DNA of 18,334 bases from Proteobacteria bacterium UBA6522 (GTDB lineage Bacteria > Pseudomonadota > Gammaproteobacteria > Steroidobacterales > Rariloculaceae). The position numbers and the translations under genes were made by a program. The stretch spans positions 4,587 to 22,920 of the forward strand of contig DJLG01000031.1 of assembly GCA_002434915.1 (NCBI GenBank), given 5' to 3'. Every line of letters begins with the position of its first letter. The first letter of the stretch is position 1. The notes beneath the pieces were generated by a model. The model was not told the DNA's origin and ran no database searches. It was given only the letters and a program-made list of their open reading frames with translations. Below, one piece after another: positions 1 through 7,938 of the stretch.

Positions 1-540
1 AGCGCTCGAATTGATGATCGTGTATTAGTTGCAGAGATATTGGCTGTAGATCTAGATCCTTACCGGCACCGCTTCTCGATTAATCAAGGTCTTCAAGATG
101 GAGTTTATGTAGGTCAAGCGCTTTTGGATGCTAATGGAGTTGTTGGCCAGATTGTTGAGGTGGAAGTGTTTACTTCTGAAGCTGTGTTAATAAGTGATGC
201 TGATCATGCTGTACCGGTTTCCGTGAATCGAAACGGATTAAGAACAATCGCTGTAGGCACTGGTGATAGTAGGCGTCTGAGGTTGCCTTATCTTACCAAT
301 AGTGCAGATATTGAGCTTGGTGATTTGCTTGTATCTTCCGGTCTTGGAGGTGTATTTCCGTCCGGGTACCCTGTTGGCCGAGTTTTGGAAGTGGAACGTA
401 GACCGGGCCAGTCATTTGCAGATGTCATTGTTGAACCTGCATCTGAGCTAGATCGGGATCTTGAAGTGCTGTTGGTTTGGTCAGAAGAAGACCAAGATAA
501 GCAATACGATAAATCCAAACCTATTGAGACTGACCCATGA
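1..540 (+). CDS. mreC: Rod shape-determining protein MreC, C-terminal part (5' end outside window)
   Basis: MreC is a periplasmic, membrane-anchored scaffold of the elongasome that links MreB filaments to PBP2/RodA. The reading frame is open from base 1, so 179 residues of the C-terminal part are present and the start, membrane anchor and coiled coil lie to the left. The visible part has the family's beta-barrel signatures: an INQGLQDGVYVGQ-type segment near residues 25-37, DADHAVPV near residue 65, then SSGLGG...GYPVGRV and a VLLVW end. The stop at 538-540 overlaps the mreD start (ATGA), implying translational coupling. mreB is expected just upstream, outside the window. The frame is clear and the family is recognised from these conserved segments. 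Confidence 0.95.
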   Translation, partial: SARIDDRVLVAEILAVDLDPYRHRFSINQGLQDGVYVGQALLDANGVVGQIVEVEVFTSEAVLISDADHAVPVSVNRNGLRTIAVGTGDSRRLRLPYLTNSADIELGDLLVSSGLGGVFPSGYPVGRVLEVERRPGQSFADVIVEPASELDRDLEVLLVWSEEDQDKQYDKSKPIETDP

Positions 541-1031
541 GAGATGCAGCCAACACATTAGTCTGGCCAGTATCTACATTTGTGCTAGCGCTTATATTAT
601 CTGTTATTCCAATGCCGGATCTAGCCGTAGCTATTCGTCCGCCTTGGCCTGCTCTTGTAATGATTTACTGGACCCTTGCCGCGCCAGAACGTTTTGGTTT
701 AATGACTGCGATGGTCTTAGGACTAGCTGTAGATACTTTATCGGGAGCGCTTTTGGGACAGAATGCTTTCGCGATGTTAATAATCACTTACATTGGTCTT
801 AAGTTTCATCTTCGCTTGCGGTTTTCTCCAATTTCTCAAACGACGATGACAGTATTTGGAATGCTACTGATTTATGAATTTATCTTATTCTGGGTTGATG
901 GGGTAGCAGGTAGGACAGTGCCTTTGTCTGAGCGCTGGATGCCATTATTGATAGGAACATTATTATGGCCGCTGATCCTAGAGTTGTTTGATCGAATACA
1001 ACGGCATGATCAAGCGCGAATCGAATCATGA
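537..1031 (+). CDS. mreD: Rod shape-determining protein MreD
   Basis: MreD is a small multispanning inner-membrane protein of the elongasome that works with MreC. The product is 164 residues, close to the E. coli length (162), and is mostly hydrophobic. Membrane segments are visible near residues 8-25, 35-60, 75-95, 100-120 and 135-150. The RPPWPALVMIYW stretch near residue 33 and the LDTLSGALLGQNA-like stretch (here VDTLSGALLGQNA) are typical of MreD. Its start overlaps the mreC stop by four bases (ATGA), and its stop overlaps the mrdA start in the same way, so it should be co-translated with both. The call rests on position as well as sequence, since MreD proteins vary a lot. Confidence 0.93.
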   Translation: MRDAANTLVWPVSTFVLALILSVIPMPDLAVAIRPPWPALVMIYWTLAAPERFGLMTAMVLGLAVDTLSGALLGQNAFAMLIITYIGLKFHLRLRFSPISQTTMTVFGMLLIYEFILFWVDGVAGRTVPLSERWMPLLIGTLLWPLILELFDRIQRHDQARIES

Positions 1032-2950
1032 ATTCTACGGTTAAACTTAAAGATCATTGGAAAGAGCAGAAGCTTTTTTTATCTAGGTTGGTTACGGCTG
1101 GGGTTATTATCTTGGTCTTGGTTGGCGTTCTTATTTGGAGGCTGTTTCAGCTACAAGTGGTTGACCATGAGTTGTTTGCTGAGCTCTCTCAGGGAAATCG
1201 GTTACGTATTCAGCCTCTAGCGCCAACAAGGGGTCTAATTTATGACCGTAATGGCATTATACTGGCCGAAAACCTACCTACCTGGGAATTAACGGCAACT
1301 CCTGAACAAGTTTTAGATTTAGATTCGAGGCTACAAAGTCTTGGAGACCTAGGGCTTATTAATCCTGCGGCTTCTGAAAGTTTAATAGAACTTGTCCGTT
1401 CGCATCGGGGTTTTGAGCAGGTGAAATTGGCAAACTTGTCGGAGACCCAAGCCGCACGCTTTGCAGTAAGACGACATCACTTCTCTGGAGTTGATATTCA
1501 AGAGGGTCTAATACGTAGCTATCCATTTGGCGATCTAACTAGCCATGCTGTAGGTTATGTATCTAGCATTAGCTCCTCAGATCTGCAGCGGATAAATCGT
1601 CGTGACTATGCAGCAACCTCTTTAATTGGTAAGAGCGGTATCGAGAGAAGTTATGAGGTCACATTGCGAGGTAGTGTTGGTTACCGTCAGCAGGTAGTCA
1701 ATGCTCAGGGGCGAATTCTTTTAGACCCAGTTGCAGTTGGCGCATCGCCAATCTCAGATCCTTCTCAAGGAACTCTCGAGACACGCTGGCCAACTCCAGG
1801 AAAAAATGTTTATCTTGGTTTGGATGTTCGTTTGCAACTCGCAGCCCATAGAGCTTTAGAGGGCAGAAGGGGTGCCGCAGTTGCCATTGAACCAGGAACT
1901 GGAGATATTTTAGCTTTAGTTAGCATGCCAACTTTTGATCCTAATCGTTTTGCGGTAGGTTTAACTCAGGCTGACTTTCAGAAGCTAAATAATGACCCTG
2001 ATAAACCTCTTTTCCAGAGAGCTTTGACTGGACATTATCCGCCTGGTTCTACCGTCAAACCATTTTTAGGGCTGGCAGCTCTTCATTATGATTTGATTGA
2101 TCCCGATAGTCGTGAAATGTGTCCTGGTCATTTTATTTTACCAGGAACATCCCACCGTTATAGGGATTGGAAGCCCGAAGGGCACGGACCGATCGATCTT
2201 CATCAAAGTATTGTTCAATCCTGTGACACTTATTTTTACCAGCTAGCTGTGAAACTTGGGATTGATCAGATACATGGGTTTCTTACGAGTTTTGGTTTTG
2301 GTGAGCGCACCGGTATTGATGTGATGAATGAGAATATGGGAGTTATCCCTTCACGAGAATGGAAACGGACGCAGTTCACACAGCGTGAAGACCAAACTTG
2401 GTATCCAGGAGAAACTGTTATAACAGGTATTGGTCAAGGGTTTACTCTTGTTACCCCTTTGCAACTCGCTCATGCCACCGCAGTTTTAGCAACTAGTGGC
2501 CAACGATTTAAGCCTCGTCTTGTTATAGCTACTGAGGATCCTGTAACAGGGGAAATTTTGAACCATGACCCAGTTTTGCTAGACATTATAGGTAATGTGG
2601 AAGAACCTCATTGGGAACGAATCACTCAAGCTATGGTTGGTGTAACAGAGGAGTTACAGGGGTCAGGCCATAACGCTATGAGAGGAACCCAATATTCTGT
2701 TGCTGGAAAAACAGGGACAGCACAGGTTTTCTCGTTGGCAGCTGACGAGACATATGATGCAGAAGAAATCGATGAGAGTTTGAGAGACCATGGTCTATTT
2801 ATAGCTTATGCGCCTGTAGAAAGCCCAACAATTGCTATTGCTGTGATAGTGGAAAATGGTGGTGGTGGTGGTGCCACAGCTGCGCCTGTGGCCCGGCAAA
2901 TATTAGACGCCTATTTTCTAGAGGATCCTAATGGCTCTGAGAAACATTGA
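1028..2950 (+). CDS. mrdA: Penicillin-binding protein 2, elongasome D,D-transpeptidase
   Basis: PBP2 cross-links peptidoglycan during lateral wall growth, with RodA as its glycosyltransferase partner. The 640-residue product has an N-terminal membrane anchor at about residues 20-42, a PBP dimer region from about 60 to 245, and a transpeptidase domain from about 275 to 625. The active-site motifs are present: nucleophile motif STVK (Ser341-Lys344), SCD at 398-400 in the SxN position, and KTG at 561-563. Length and the RGLIYDRNG motif near residue 68 fit class B PBP2. It starts in an ATGA overlap with mreD and its 3' end overlaps rodA by 20 bases. SCD instead of SxN is common in PBP2 and not a defect. 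Confidence 0.97.
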   Translation: MNSTVKLKDHWKEQKLFLSRLVTAGVIILVLVGVLIWRLFQLQVVDHELFAELSQGNRLRIQPLAPTRGLIYDRNGIILAENLPTWELTATPEQVLDLDSRLQSLGDLGLINPAASESLIELVRSHRGFEQVKLANLSETQAARFAVRRHHFSGVDIQEGLIRSYPFGDLTSHAVGYVSSISSSDLQRINRRDYAATSLIGKSGIERSYEVTLRGSVGYRQQVVNAQGRILLDPVAVGASPISDPSQGTLETRWPTPGKNVYLGLDVRLQLAAHRALEGRRGAAVAIEPGTGDILALVSMPTFDPNRFAVGLTQADFQKLNNDPDKPLFQRALTGHYPPGSTVKPFLGLAALHYDLIDPDSREMCPGHFILPGTSHRYRDWKPEGHGPIDLHQSIVQSCDTYFYQLAVKLGIDQIHGFLTSFGFGERTGIDVMNENMGVIPSREWKRTQFTQREDQTWYPGETVITGIGQGFTLVTPLQLAHATAVLATSGQRFKPRLVIATEDPVTGEILNHDPVLLDIIGNVEEPHWERITQAMVGVTEELQGSGHNAMRGTQYSVAGKTGTAQVFSLAADETYDAEEIDESLRDHGLFIAYAPVESPTIAIAVIVENGGGGGATAAPVARQILDAYFLEDPNGSEKH

Positions 2951-4064
2951 TATAGGAGCAGGGGCTTCGGCGTTCCTAGAACCGGAACGAAAAAAAGGCA
3001 TAGTAATAGATATTCCTATTTTGCTTATTACTCTTTCTATCGCGGGCTTAGGTTTTATTGTTCTCTACAGCGCAGCGGGAGAAAACTCATCAGTGGTGTT
3101 ACGCCAAGTTTTACGGTTTGGTGTCGCGCTTGTGGTCTTTGGAATTCTAGCGCAGGTATCACCACGCTTATTACGAATCTGGGCCCCTTGGATTTTTTCT
3201 ATGGCGCTTATTTTTTTATTGATGGTAATGTTCAGAGGTGAGATGGGTGGAGGTGCCCAGCGATGGCTAGATATTGGCATCGTTCGATTTCAGCCATCTG
3301 AAATTATGAAAATTTCTGTGCCAATGATGGTTGCATGGTTCATGCATGAACGTTCACTTCCTCCCACCTTTATACAATTATTTATTCTTTTGTTGATTTT
3401 TTGTGTGCCAACTTTTCTGATCGCACAACAACCTGATTTGGGAACAGCTTTATTGGTGATGTTTTCTGGCGGGGCTACAGTTTTGCTCGCGGGTTTAAGT
3501 ATCCGATTAATTGCCATTATAGGGGTGCTTGCTCTGAGCTGCATTCCAGTGCTCTGGGGTTATATGCTGGAATACCAACGTGCCAGAGTTTTGACCTTTC
3601 TTAGCCCTGAATCAGATCCGTTAGGAGCAGGCTACAATATTATTCAATCAAAGATTGCTCTTGGTTCTGGCGGTCTTTTTGGGAAAGGCTGGTTAAACGG
3701 GACTCAGTCTCGTTTGGAGTTTTTACCAGAACGTTCTACGGACTTTATTTTTGCTGTTATGGGCGAGGAATTTGGTTTGCTTGGGTTGTTGTTTTTGCTT
3801 GGGCTTTATTTGTTACTAGTTGGTAGAGGTTTATATATAGCATCACAGGCCCAGGATACGTTTACACGACTGCTTGCAGGCGGACTAAGCTTAACTTTTT
3901 TTGTATATGTGTTCGTGAACTCAGGCATGGTTTCAGGACTATTGCCCATAGTTGGAGTGCCTTTACCTTTGGTTAGTGCGGGGGGCACATCGATGGTGAC
4001 GTTGATGGCAGGTTTCGGTATCCTCGCGTCCATTCATGGTAACCGGAAACTTTTGGCTTCATGA
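2931..4064 (+). CDS. rodA: Peptidoglycan glycosyltransferase RodA (SEDS family)
   Basis: RodA polymerises lipid II into glycan strands in the inner membrane, paired with PBP2. The 377-residue protein has about ten hydrophobic segments. It carries the SEDS landmarks: GGAQRW near residue 107, QPSE near 121, QQPDLGTA near 166, and ERSTDFIFAVMGEEFG at 267-282. In that last motif Asp271 corresponds to the catalytic Asp262 of E. coli RodA, by alignment from memory. The GLLPIVGVPLPLVSAGG motif lies near the C-terminus. The start at 2931 lies inside the last codons of mrdA (20-base overlap). The stop overlaps the mltB start (ATGA). RodA rather than FtsW is favoured by the partner mrdA and the neighbours. 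Confidence 0.97.
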   Translation: MALRNIDIGAGASAFLEPERKKGIVIDIPILLITLSIAGLGFIVLYSAAGENSSVVLRQVLRFGVALVVFGILAQVSPRLLRIWAPWIFSMALIFLLMVMFRGEMGGGAQRWLDIGIVRFQPSEIMKISVPMMVAWFMHERSLPPTFIQLFILLLIFCVPTFLIAQQPDLGTALLVMFSGGATVLLAGLSIRLIAIIGVLALSCIPVLWGYMLEYQRARVLTFLSPESDPLGAGYNIIQSKIALGSGGLFGKGWLNGTQSRLEFLPERSTDFIFAVMGEEFGLLGLLFLLGLYLLLVGRGLYIASQAQDTFTRLLAGGLSLTFFVYVFVNSGMVSGLLPIVGVPLPLVSAGGTSMVTLMAGFGILASIHGNRKLLAS

Positions 4065-5065
4065 AAATCATTTTCAGGTATCCCTTTTTTTTAATTTTCT
4101 TATCAAATGCCTTGTACGGCCAAGCAGTGGAGTTCGATCTGCAATCGGTGGGTCAGGAAAGAGACACCTTTATTGAGGAAATGGTTGAAACACATAATTT
4201 TGATCGCCCACAATTAACCAGAATTTTATCTAATATAGATATTAATGAGCGAATATTAGAGGCAATATCACGTCCGGCTGAGAGGGTGTTGCCTTGGCAT
4301 GAATACCGCCAAATCTTTCTTAATGATGCCCGCATTAATGGTGGCGTTGAATTTTGGATAAATCATGCAGACATGATTCAGAAGGCTAGCGAATTTTATG
4401 GTGTTGCACCTGAAATGCTGGTATCCATACTTGGGATAGAAACCTATTATGGTCAGCGTACGGGTAATTATCGTGTGGTTGATTCACTTGCAACACTAGC
4501 TTTTGCCTATCCTCCTAGAGCTGATTTTTTCAGATCAGAATTAGAGTCTTTTTTTCTGTTAGTAACAGAGGAGGACATTGATCCAGATGTTGTAATGGGC
4601 TCATACGCAGGCGCAATGGGAGCAGGGCAGTTTATTTCTTCAAGTTATAGAGCGTACGCTGTAGATGGTGATTCAGACGGACGGAGAGACCTTTGGAATA
4701 ATTGGGATGATGTACTCTCAAGTGTTGCTAATTATTTTAGTGCGCATGGTTGGCGACCAGGTGAGCAAGTTGCTATCCGGGCTTCTGTTTCACAAAACCG
4801 TTTAATGGATGTGGTGGCTAATAGTATGAGTCTTGATGAAAGTATTGGCTCATTAAGGGACTCAGGCTATGTTTTTTCTACAGAGTTATCAGCAGAAACA
4901 CCGGCCACAGTTCTATCTTTGCAAGGTGAAAATGGTCAGGAGTATTGGGTGGGATATCATAATTTCCATGTTATTACTCGTTACAATCATAGTGTGATGT
5001 ATGCCTTAGCAGCCTACCAGCTTGGTGAAATTATTCGCACCGGATATGAGCAAGCTCTAAATTAA
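4061..5065 (+). CDS. mltB: Membrane-bound/periplasmic lytic murein transglycosylase B
   Basis: MltB cleaves the MurNAc-GlcNAc bond of peptidoglycan with 1,6-anhydro product formation. The 334-residue product begins with a hydrophobic signal sequence (about residues 1-22, ending in a GQA-like site). It has no lipobox cysteine, so it is probably a soluble periplasmic form rather than a lipoprotein. The SLT family 3 core is plain: LGIETYYGQRTG places the catalytic Glu at residue 127 (Glu162 in E. coli). GSYAGAMGAGQF follows near residue 200, then the DSDGRRDLWN segment and a SVANYF...GW motif. The start is in an ATGA overlap with the rodA stop. mltB between rodA and rlpA is the Pseudomonas-like order. 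Confidence 0.95.
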   Translation: MKIIFRYPFFLIFLSNALYGQAVEFDLQSVGQERDTFIEEMVETHNFDRPQLTRILSNIDINERILEAISRPAERVLPWHEYRQIFLNDARINGGVEFWINHADMIQKASEFYGVAPEMLVSILGIETYYGQRTGNYRVVDSLATLAFAYPPRADFFRSELESFFLLVTEEDIDPDVVMGSYAGAMGAGQFISSSYRAYAVDGDSDGRRDLWNNWDDVLSSVANYFSAHGWRPGEQVAIRASVSQNRLMDVVANSMSLDESIGSLRDSGYVFSTELSAETPATVLSLQGENGQEYWVGYHNFHVITRYNHSVMYALAAYQLGEIIRTGYEQALN

Positions 5066-5068
5066 GGA

Positions 5069-5082
5069 TCCCCCAGGGGGAG
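5069..5082 (+). promoter_or_regulatory. rlpA ribosome binding site embedded in a short inverted repeat
   Basis: The bases TCCCCCAGGGGGA form a perfect odd-length inverted repeat, and the right arm plus the next base (GGGGGAG) is the only purine-rich ribosome binding site before the rlpA ATG at 5086. The site chooses the 5086 start over the in-frame ATG at 5107, which has only a weak purine stretch. The loop is too tight for all five G-C pairs to form at once, but even a three- or four-pair stem could mask the site. Confidence 0.45.
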
Positions 5083-5085
5083 CAA

Positions 5086-5868
5086 ATGATCTTTCAAGAA
5101 AACCATATGGCATCACTACATTATCCAACATTTAGCTTTATTATTATCTCCGCGAGTTTAATGTGGGGTTGTGGGCCGAGTCGACTTGAACAAGCGCATG
5201 AATCAGATCAGAGTGAAGCTATTATAAATACAGCACCCAGTGCTCGGGGTAACCCACCTTTTTATGATGTGCTAGGGCAACGATATTACGTGCAGGCATC
5301 AAGCGTTGGGTATCGTGAGACAGGTGTAGCTTCATGGTATGGCCCAAAATTCCATGGGCTTCCCACATCTAATGGTGAGACATATGATATGTATGCTATG
5401 ACAGCAGCTCATACAACTCTCCCAATACCCACTTGGGTAGAGGTTACAAACCTTTCAAATAATCTACGTGTGGTTGTTCGAGTAAATGATCGTGGACCAT
5501 TTTTACATGATCGTATAATAGATCTTTCTTATACTGCGGCCTTACAGTTAGATATGGTTCAAGACGGTACTGCACAGGTAGAGGTGCGAGCCCTTGATGC
5601 TCTTGGCGCATCACAAGCTGCTTACATGTCAGAGCAGGTCTATATTCAGGTAGGGGCCTTTTCTATCCAGCAAAATGCAGAGGACCTTGCACTTTCACTT
5701 GAAACAAAAGGATTTTCTCGTGTATTGGTAGACTCAGATCAAGGAGGAGCCTCCAGATTACATCGTGTGATTATTGGGCCTTTTGATCGGTCGGAAAAAA
5801 TTGATACTGTATTTGATAGTCTTTCATTAGCAGGTTTAGGTGAAGCACTGTTGGTTATAGGGAATTGA
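5086..5868 (+). CDS. rlpA: Septal ring/rare lipoprotein A, lytic transglycosylase with SPOR domain
   Basis: RlpA is an outer-membrane lipoprotein. In Pseudomonas it cuts naked (denuded) glycan strands. The 260-residue product has a signal sequence whose lipobox-like end puts Cys at residue 29 (MWGC; a Trp before the Gly is unusual). The double-psi beta-barrel follows at about residues 78-160, with GVASWYGPKFHG, His109 and Asp135 (VNDRGPF). These two are spaced as the catalytic His131/Asp157 of P. aeruginosa RlpA. A SPOR peptidoglycan-binding domain fills residues 184-259 (YIQVGAF...VIIGPF). The start at 5086 has a GGGGGAG site; starting at 5107 would give a cleaner signal peptide with Cys at 22. 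It follows mltB by 20 bases. Confidence 0.95.
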   Translation: MIFQENHMASLHYPTFSFIIISASLMWGCGPSRLEQAHESDQSEAIINTAPSARGNPPFYDVLGQRYYVQASSVGYRETGVASWYGPKFHGLPTSNGETYDMYAMTAAHTTLPIPTWVEVTNLSNNLRVVVRVNDRGPFLHDRIIDLSYTAALQLDMVQDGTAQVEVRALDALGASQAAYMSEQVYIQVGAFSIQQNAEDLALSLETKGFSRVLVDSDQGGASRLHRVIIGPFDRSEKIDTVFDSLSLAGLGEALLVIGN

Positions 5869-5918
5869 GCATAAAGTACAATACGGATCTGGGAAGCTAG
5901 GCCGATCAGGAGCCGCCA

Positions 5919-7049
5919 ATGATTAAAATCTGGATTATCCTCGCACTAATTTTGCCGTTCAGCGTGTTTTCGCAGAACGTTCCAATCCCCGCACCACCTC
6001 AACTTGGTTCGGAAAGCTATTTGCTTATGGATTTCTTGACTGGACATGTTATAGCTGAGTCATCACCTGACGAAATTTTGGAACCTGCTAGCCTCACTAA
6101 ACTGATGACCGCATATGCCGCTTTCAAGGCTTTGGAACAGGGTCAAATCAGTTTAGATGATCAGGTTTATGTAAGCGAAAAAGCTTGGAGAACGGATGGT
6201 TCTCGAATGTTCATAGAGGTTGGCACATACGTGTCAGTTGAAGACTTGTTTCGAGGCATGATTATCCAGTCTGGTAATGATGCAAGTGTTGCATTAGCCG
6301 AGCATGTGGCAGGATCGGAAGAAGCCTTTGCAGGATTAATGAATCAATATGCGCAATTACTAGGAATGAGTTCAAGTTCTTTTAGGAATAGTACTGGTTT
6401 GCCGGATGTTGACCATTACACTACCGCACGAGATACCGCCAATTTGACGAGAGCGATTATTGCCGAATTTCCTTCCTACTATTCTTGGTATTCGGAGCGT
6501 GATTTCACCTATAACGAGATCACACAGCCAAATCGCAACTCGTTGCTGTGGCGTGATTCGTCGGTAGATGGTTTGAAAACTGGCTATACAAATGCCGCTG
6601 GTTATTGCTTGGTAACTTCAGCCCAACGTTCAGATATGCGTCTGATATCTGTTGTTATGGGGGCCGATAGTCCAGAAGCACGGGCCACTGATAGTCAAGC
6701 ACTTCTAAATTATGGGTTTCGTTTTTACGAAACGCACAAGCTTTATTCAAAGGGGGAAGACGTTACCACTGCCCGAGTCTGGAAGGGGGATCCAGGATCT
6801 GTAGCCACGGGAATTACTGAAGATCTTTATCTCACAATACCTCGTGGTAGTTATGATTCTTTGTCTGTTCTAATAGATATGGAACCTGAATTGATAGCGC
6901 CACTTCAGATAAATAGTGCAATTGGGCATATAAGGATTTCTTTAGATGGAGAGCAAGTCTCAGAGGTACCTTTAGTTACACTGTATGAAGTTCTAGATGC
7001 GGGTTTATGGGTGCAGATTAAGGATCAAGTTATGCTATGGGCACAATGA
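5919..7049 (+). CDS. dacA: D-alanyl-D-alanine carboxypeptidase (PBP5/6 family)
   Basis: DacA removes the terminal D-Ala from peptidoglycan pentapeptides and so limits cross-linking. The 376-residue protein begins with a signal peptide (about residues 1-18, VFS then QN). All three active-site motifs are intact: SLTK (Ser58-Lys61), SGN (118-120) and KTG (220-222). The PBP5 C-terminal beta domain covers roughly residues 270-350. The last about 18 residues form an amphipathic tail that would bind the periplasmic face of the inner membrane. An AGGAG site at 5909-5913 supports the ATG at 5919. It is separated from rlpA by 50 bases with no visible terminator and from ybeD by 13. Confidence 0.96.
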   Translation: MIKIWIILALILPFSVFSQNVPIPAPPQLGSESYLLMDFLTGHVIAESSPDEILEPASLTKLMTAYAAFKALEQGQISLDDQVYVSEKAWRTDGSRMFIEVGTYVSVEDLFRGMIIQSGNDASVALAEHVAGSEEAFAGLMNQYAQLLGMSSSSFRNSTGLPDVDHYTTARDTANLTRAIIAEFPSYYSWYSERDFTYNEITQPNRNSLLWRDSSVDGLKTGYTNAAGYCLVTSAQRSDMRLISVVMGADSPEARATDSQALLNYGFRFYETHKLYSKGEDVTTARVWKGDPGSVATGITEDLYLTIPRGSYDSLSVLIDMEPELIAPLQINSAIGHIRISLDGEQVSEVPLVTLYEVLDAGLWVQIKDQVMLWAQ

Positions 7050-7062
7050 TTCGTCAGATTTG

Positions 7063-7326
7063 ATGAGCGAGGGCTCCTTACTAAATTTTCCCTGTGATCT
7101 TTTTGTAAAAGTATTGGGTCATAATAAAAGTGATTTTCGGTCTGTAGCTGAGGCAATTGTAAAAGCACACTATGCTGATCTAGATATTGAACAGATAAAG
7201 GAGAAGGCTAGTAAAAATGGGCGGTTTTTGAGTCTAACTTTTGCTGTTTATGCTCAGAATAAAGATCAAATAGATGCCCTCTACCAAGAGCTTGTAGCAA
7301 GTGAAGATGTTTTGCTGGTCTTATGA
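7063..7326 (+). CDS. ybeD: YbeD/DUF493 family protein
   Basis: DUF493 proteins are small ACT-like alpha/beta proteins of uncertain role, conserved between dacA and lipB and suspected of a regulatory role in lipoate metabolism. The product is 87 residues from the ATG at 7063, exactly the E. coli YbeD length. It has the family's start FPCDLFVKVLGHN and a closing beta strand before the stop. The frame is open upstream to 6997, but that start would lie inside dacA and add 22 residues not seen in the family. No clear ribosome binding site precedes 7063, so translation may depend on the upstream gene. Its stop overlaps the lipB start (ATGA). Confidence 0.92.
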   Translation: MSEGSLLNFPCDLFVKVLGHNKSDFRSVAEAIVKAHYADLDIEQIKEKASKNGRFLSLTFAVYAQNKDQIDALYQELVASEDVLLVL

Positions 7327-7931
7327 GATTGCTTACTTTCCGTAACATTGGTTTCAGGCCGCTTCCCGATGTTTGGGAGGAGATGAAAAAGTTCACTGAT
7401 GAGCGTAATAGAAAAACGCAAGATGAAGTTTGGTTAGTTGAACATCCCCCTATATATACCCTTGGCCTTAACTCAAACCCGGATCATGTATTAGAAGCAT
7501 CTAATATACCTATTCTTAAAATCGATCGTGGTGGACAGGTGACTTACCATGGGCCCGGACAGCTTATTGCCTACGTTATGTTAGATCTTCATAGATCAAG
7601 ATCCAGTATACGTTCTATTGTTGAAGCGCTTGAGGCAGCGGTGATCAGGACAGTTTCTGTCTATGGAATTGAGGCTCAGGGAAGGCGTGATGCACCTGGT
7701 GTCTATGTTGGTGATAAAAAACTTGCCGCTATAGGACTACGGGTTCGTCGCCACTGTACTTATCATGGATTGGCAGTAAATGTGAATATGGACCTTACAC
7801 CATATGAAAGGATTAACCCTTGTGGCTTTGAAGGTTTGGAAGTTGTTCAGCTCAGCGATTTATGTCATGGGATTGATATCTCAAGAGTGCGAAAAGATTT
7901 GGAAATGATGTTAAGAGCGAGTCTTTCATAA
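7323..7931 (+). CDS. lipB: Octanoyl-[acyl-carrier-protein]:protein N-octanoyltransferase LipB
   Basis: LipB moves an octanoyl group from acyl carrier protein to the lipoyl domains of 2-oxoacid dehydrogenases and GcvH, the first step of lipoate synthesis. The 202-residue protein carries the family motif RGGQVTYHGPGQ at 69-80, the active-site Lys133 in DKKLAAIG, a TYHGLAVNVN strand near 146, and the acyl-thioester Cys167 in NPCG. These correspond to Lys135 and Cys169 of E. coli LipB. The start overlaps the ybeD stop. The usual partner lipA (lipoyl synthase) does not follow; a PMI-like gene starts seven bases later instead. Confidence 0.97.
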   Translation: MRLLTFRNIGFRPLPDVWEEMKKFTDERNRKTQDEVWLVEHPPIYTLGLNSNPDHVLEASNIPILKIDRGGQVTYHGPGQLIAYVMLDLHRSRSSIRSIVEALEAAVIRTVSVYGIEAQGRRDAPGVYVGDKKLAAIGLRVRRHCTYHGLAVNVNMDLTPYERINPCGFEGLEVVQLSDLCHGIDISRVRKDLEMMLRASLS

Positions 7932-7938
7932 GCTAGAT

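Noticed and set aside
461..802. Plus-strand open frame of 113 residues across mreC and mreD
   Set aside because: It lies out of frame inside two well-supported genes and encodes no recognisable family.
2860..2875. GGT triplet run near the end of mrdA as a simple repeat or slippage site
   Set aside because: It encodes a short Gly stretch that is common after the KTG motif in PBP2 and the frame is intact on both sides.
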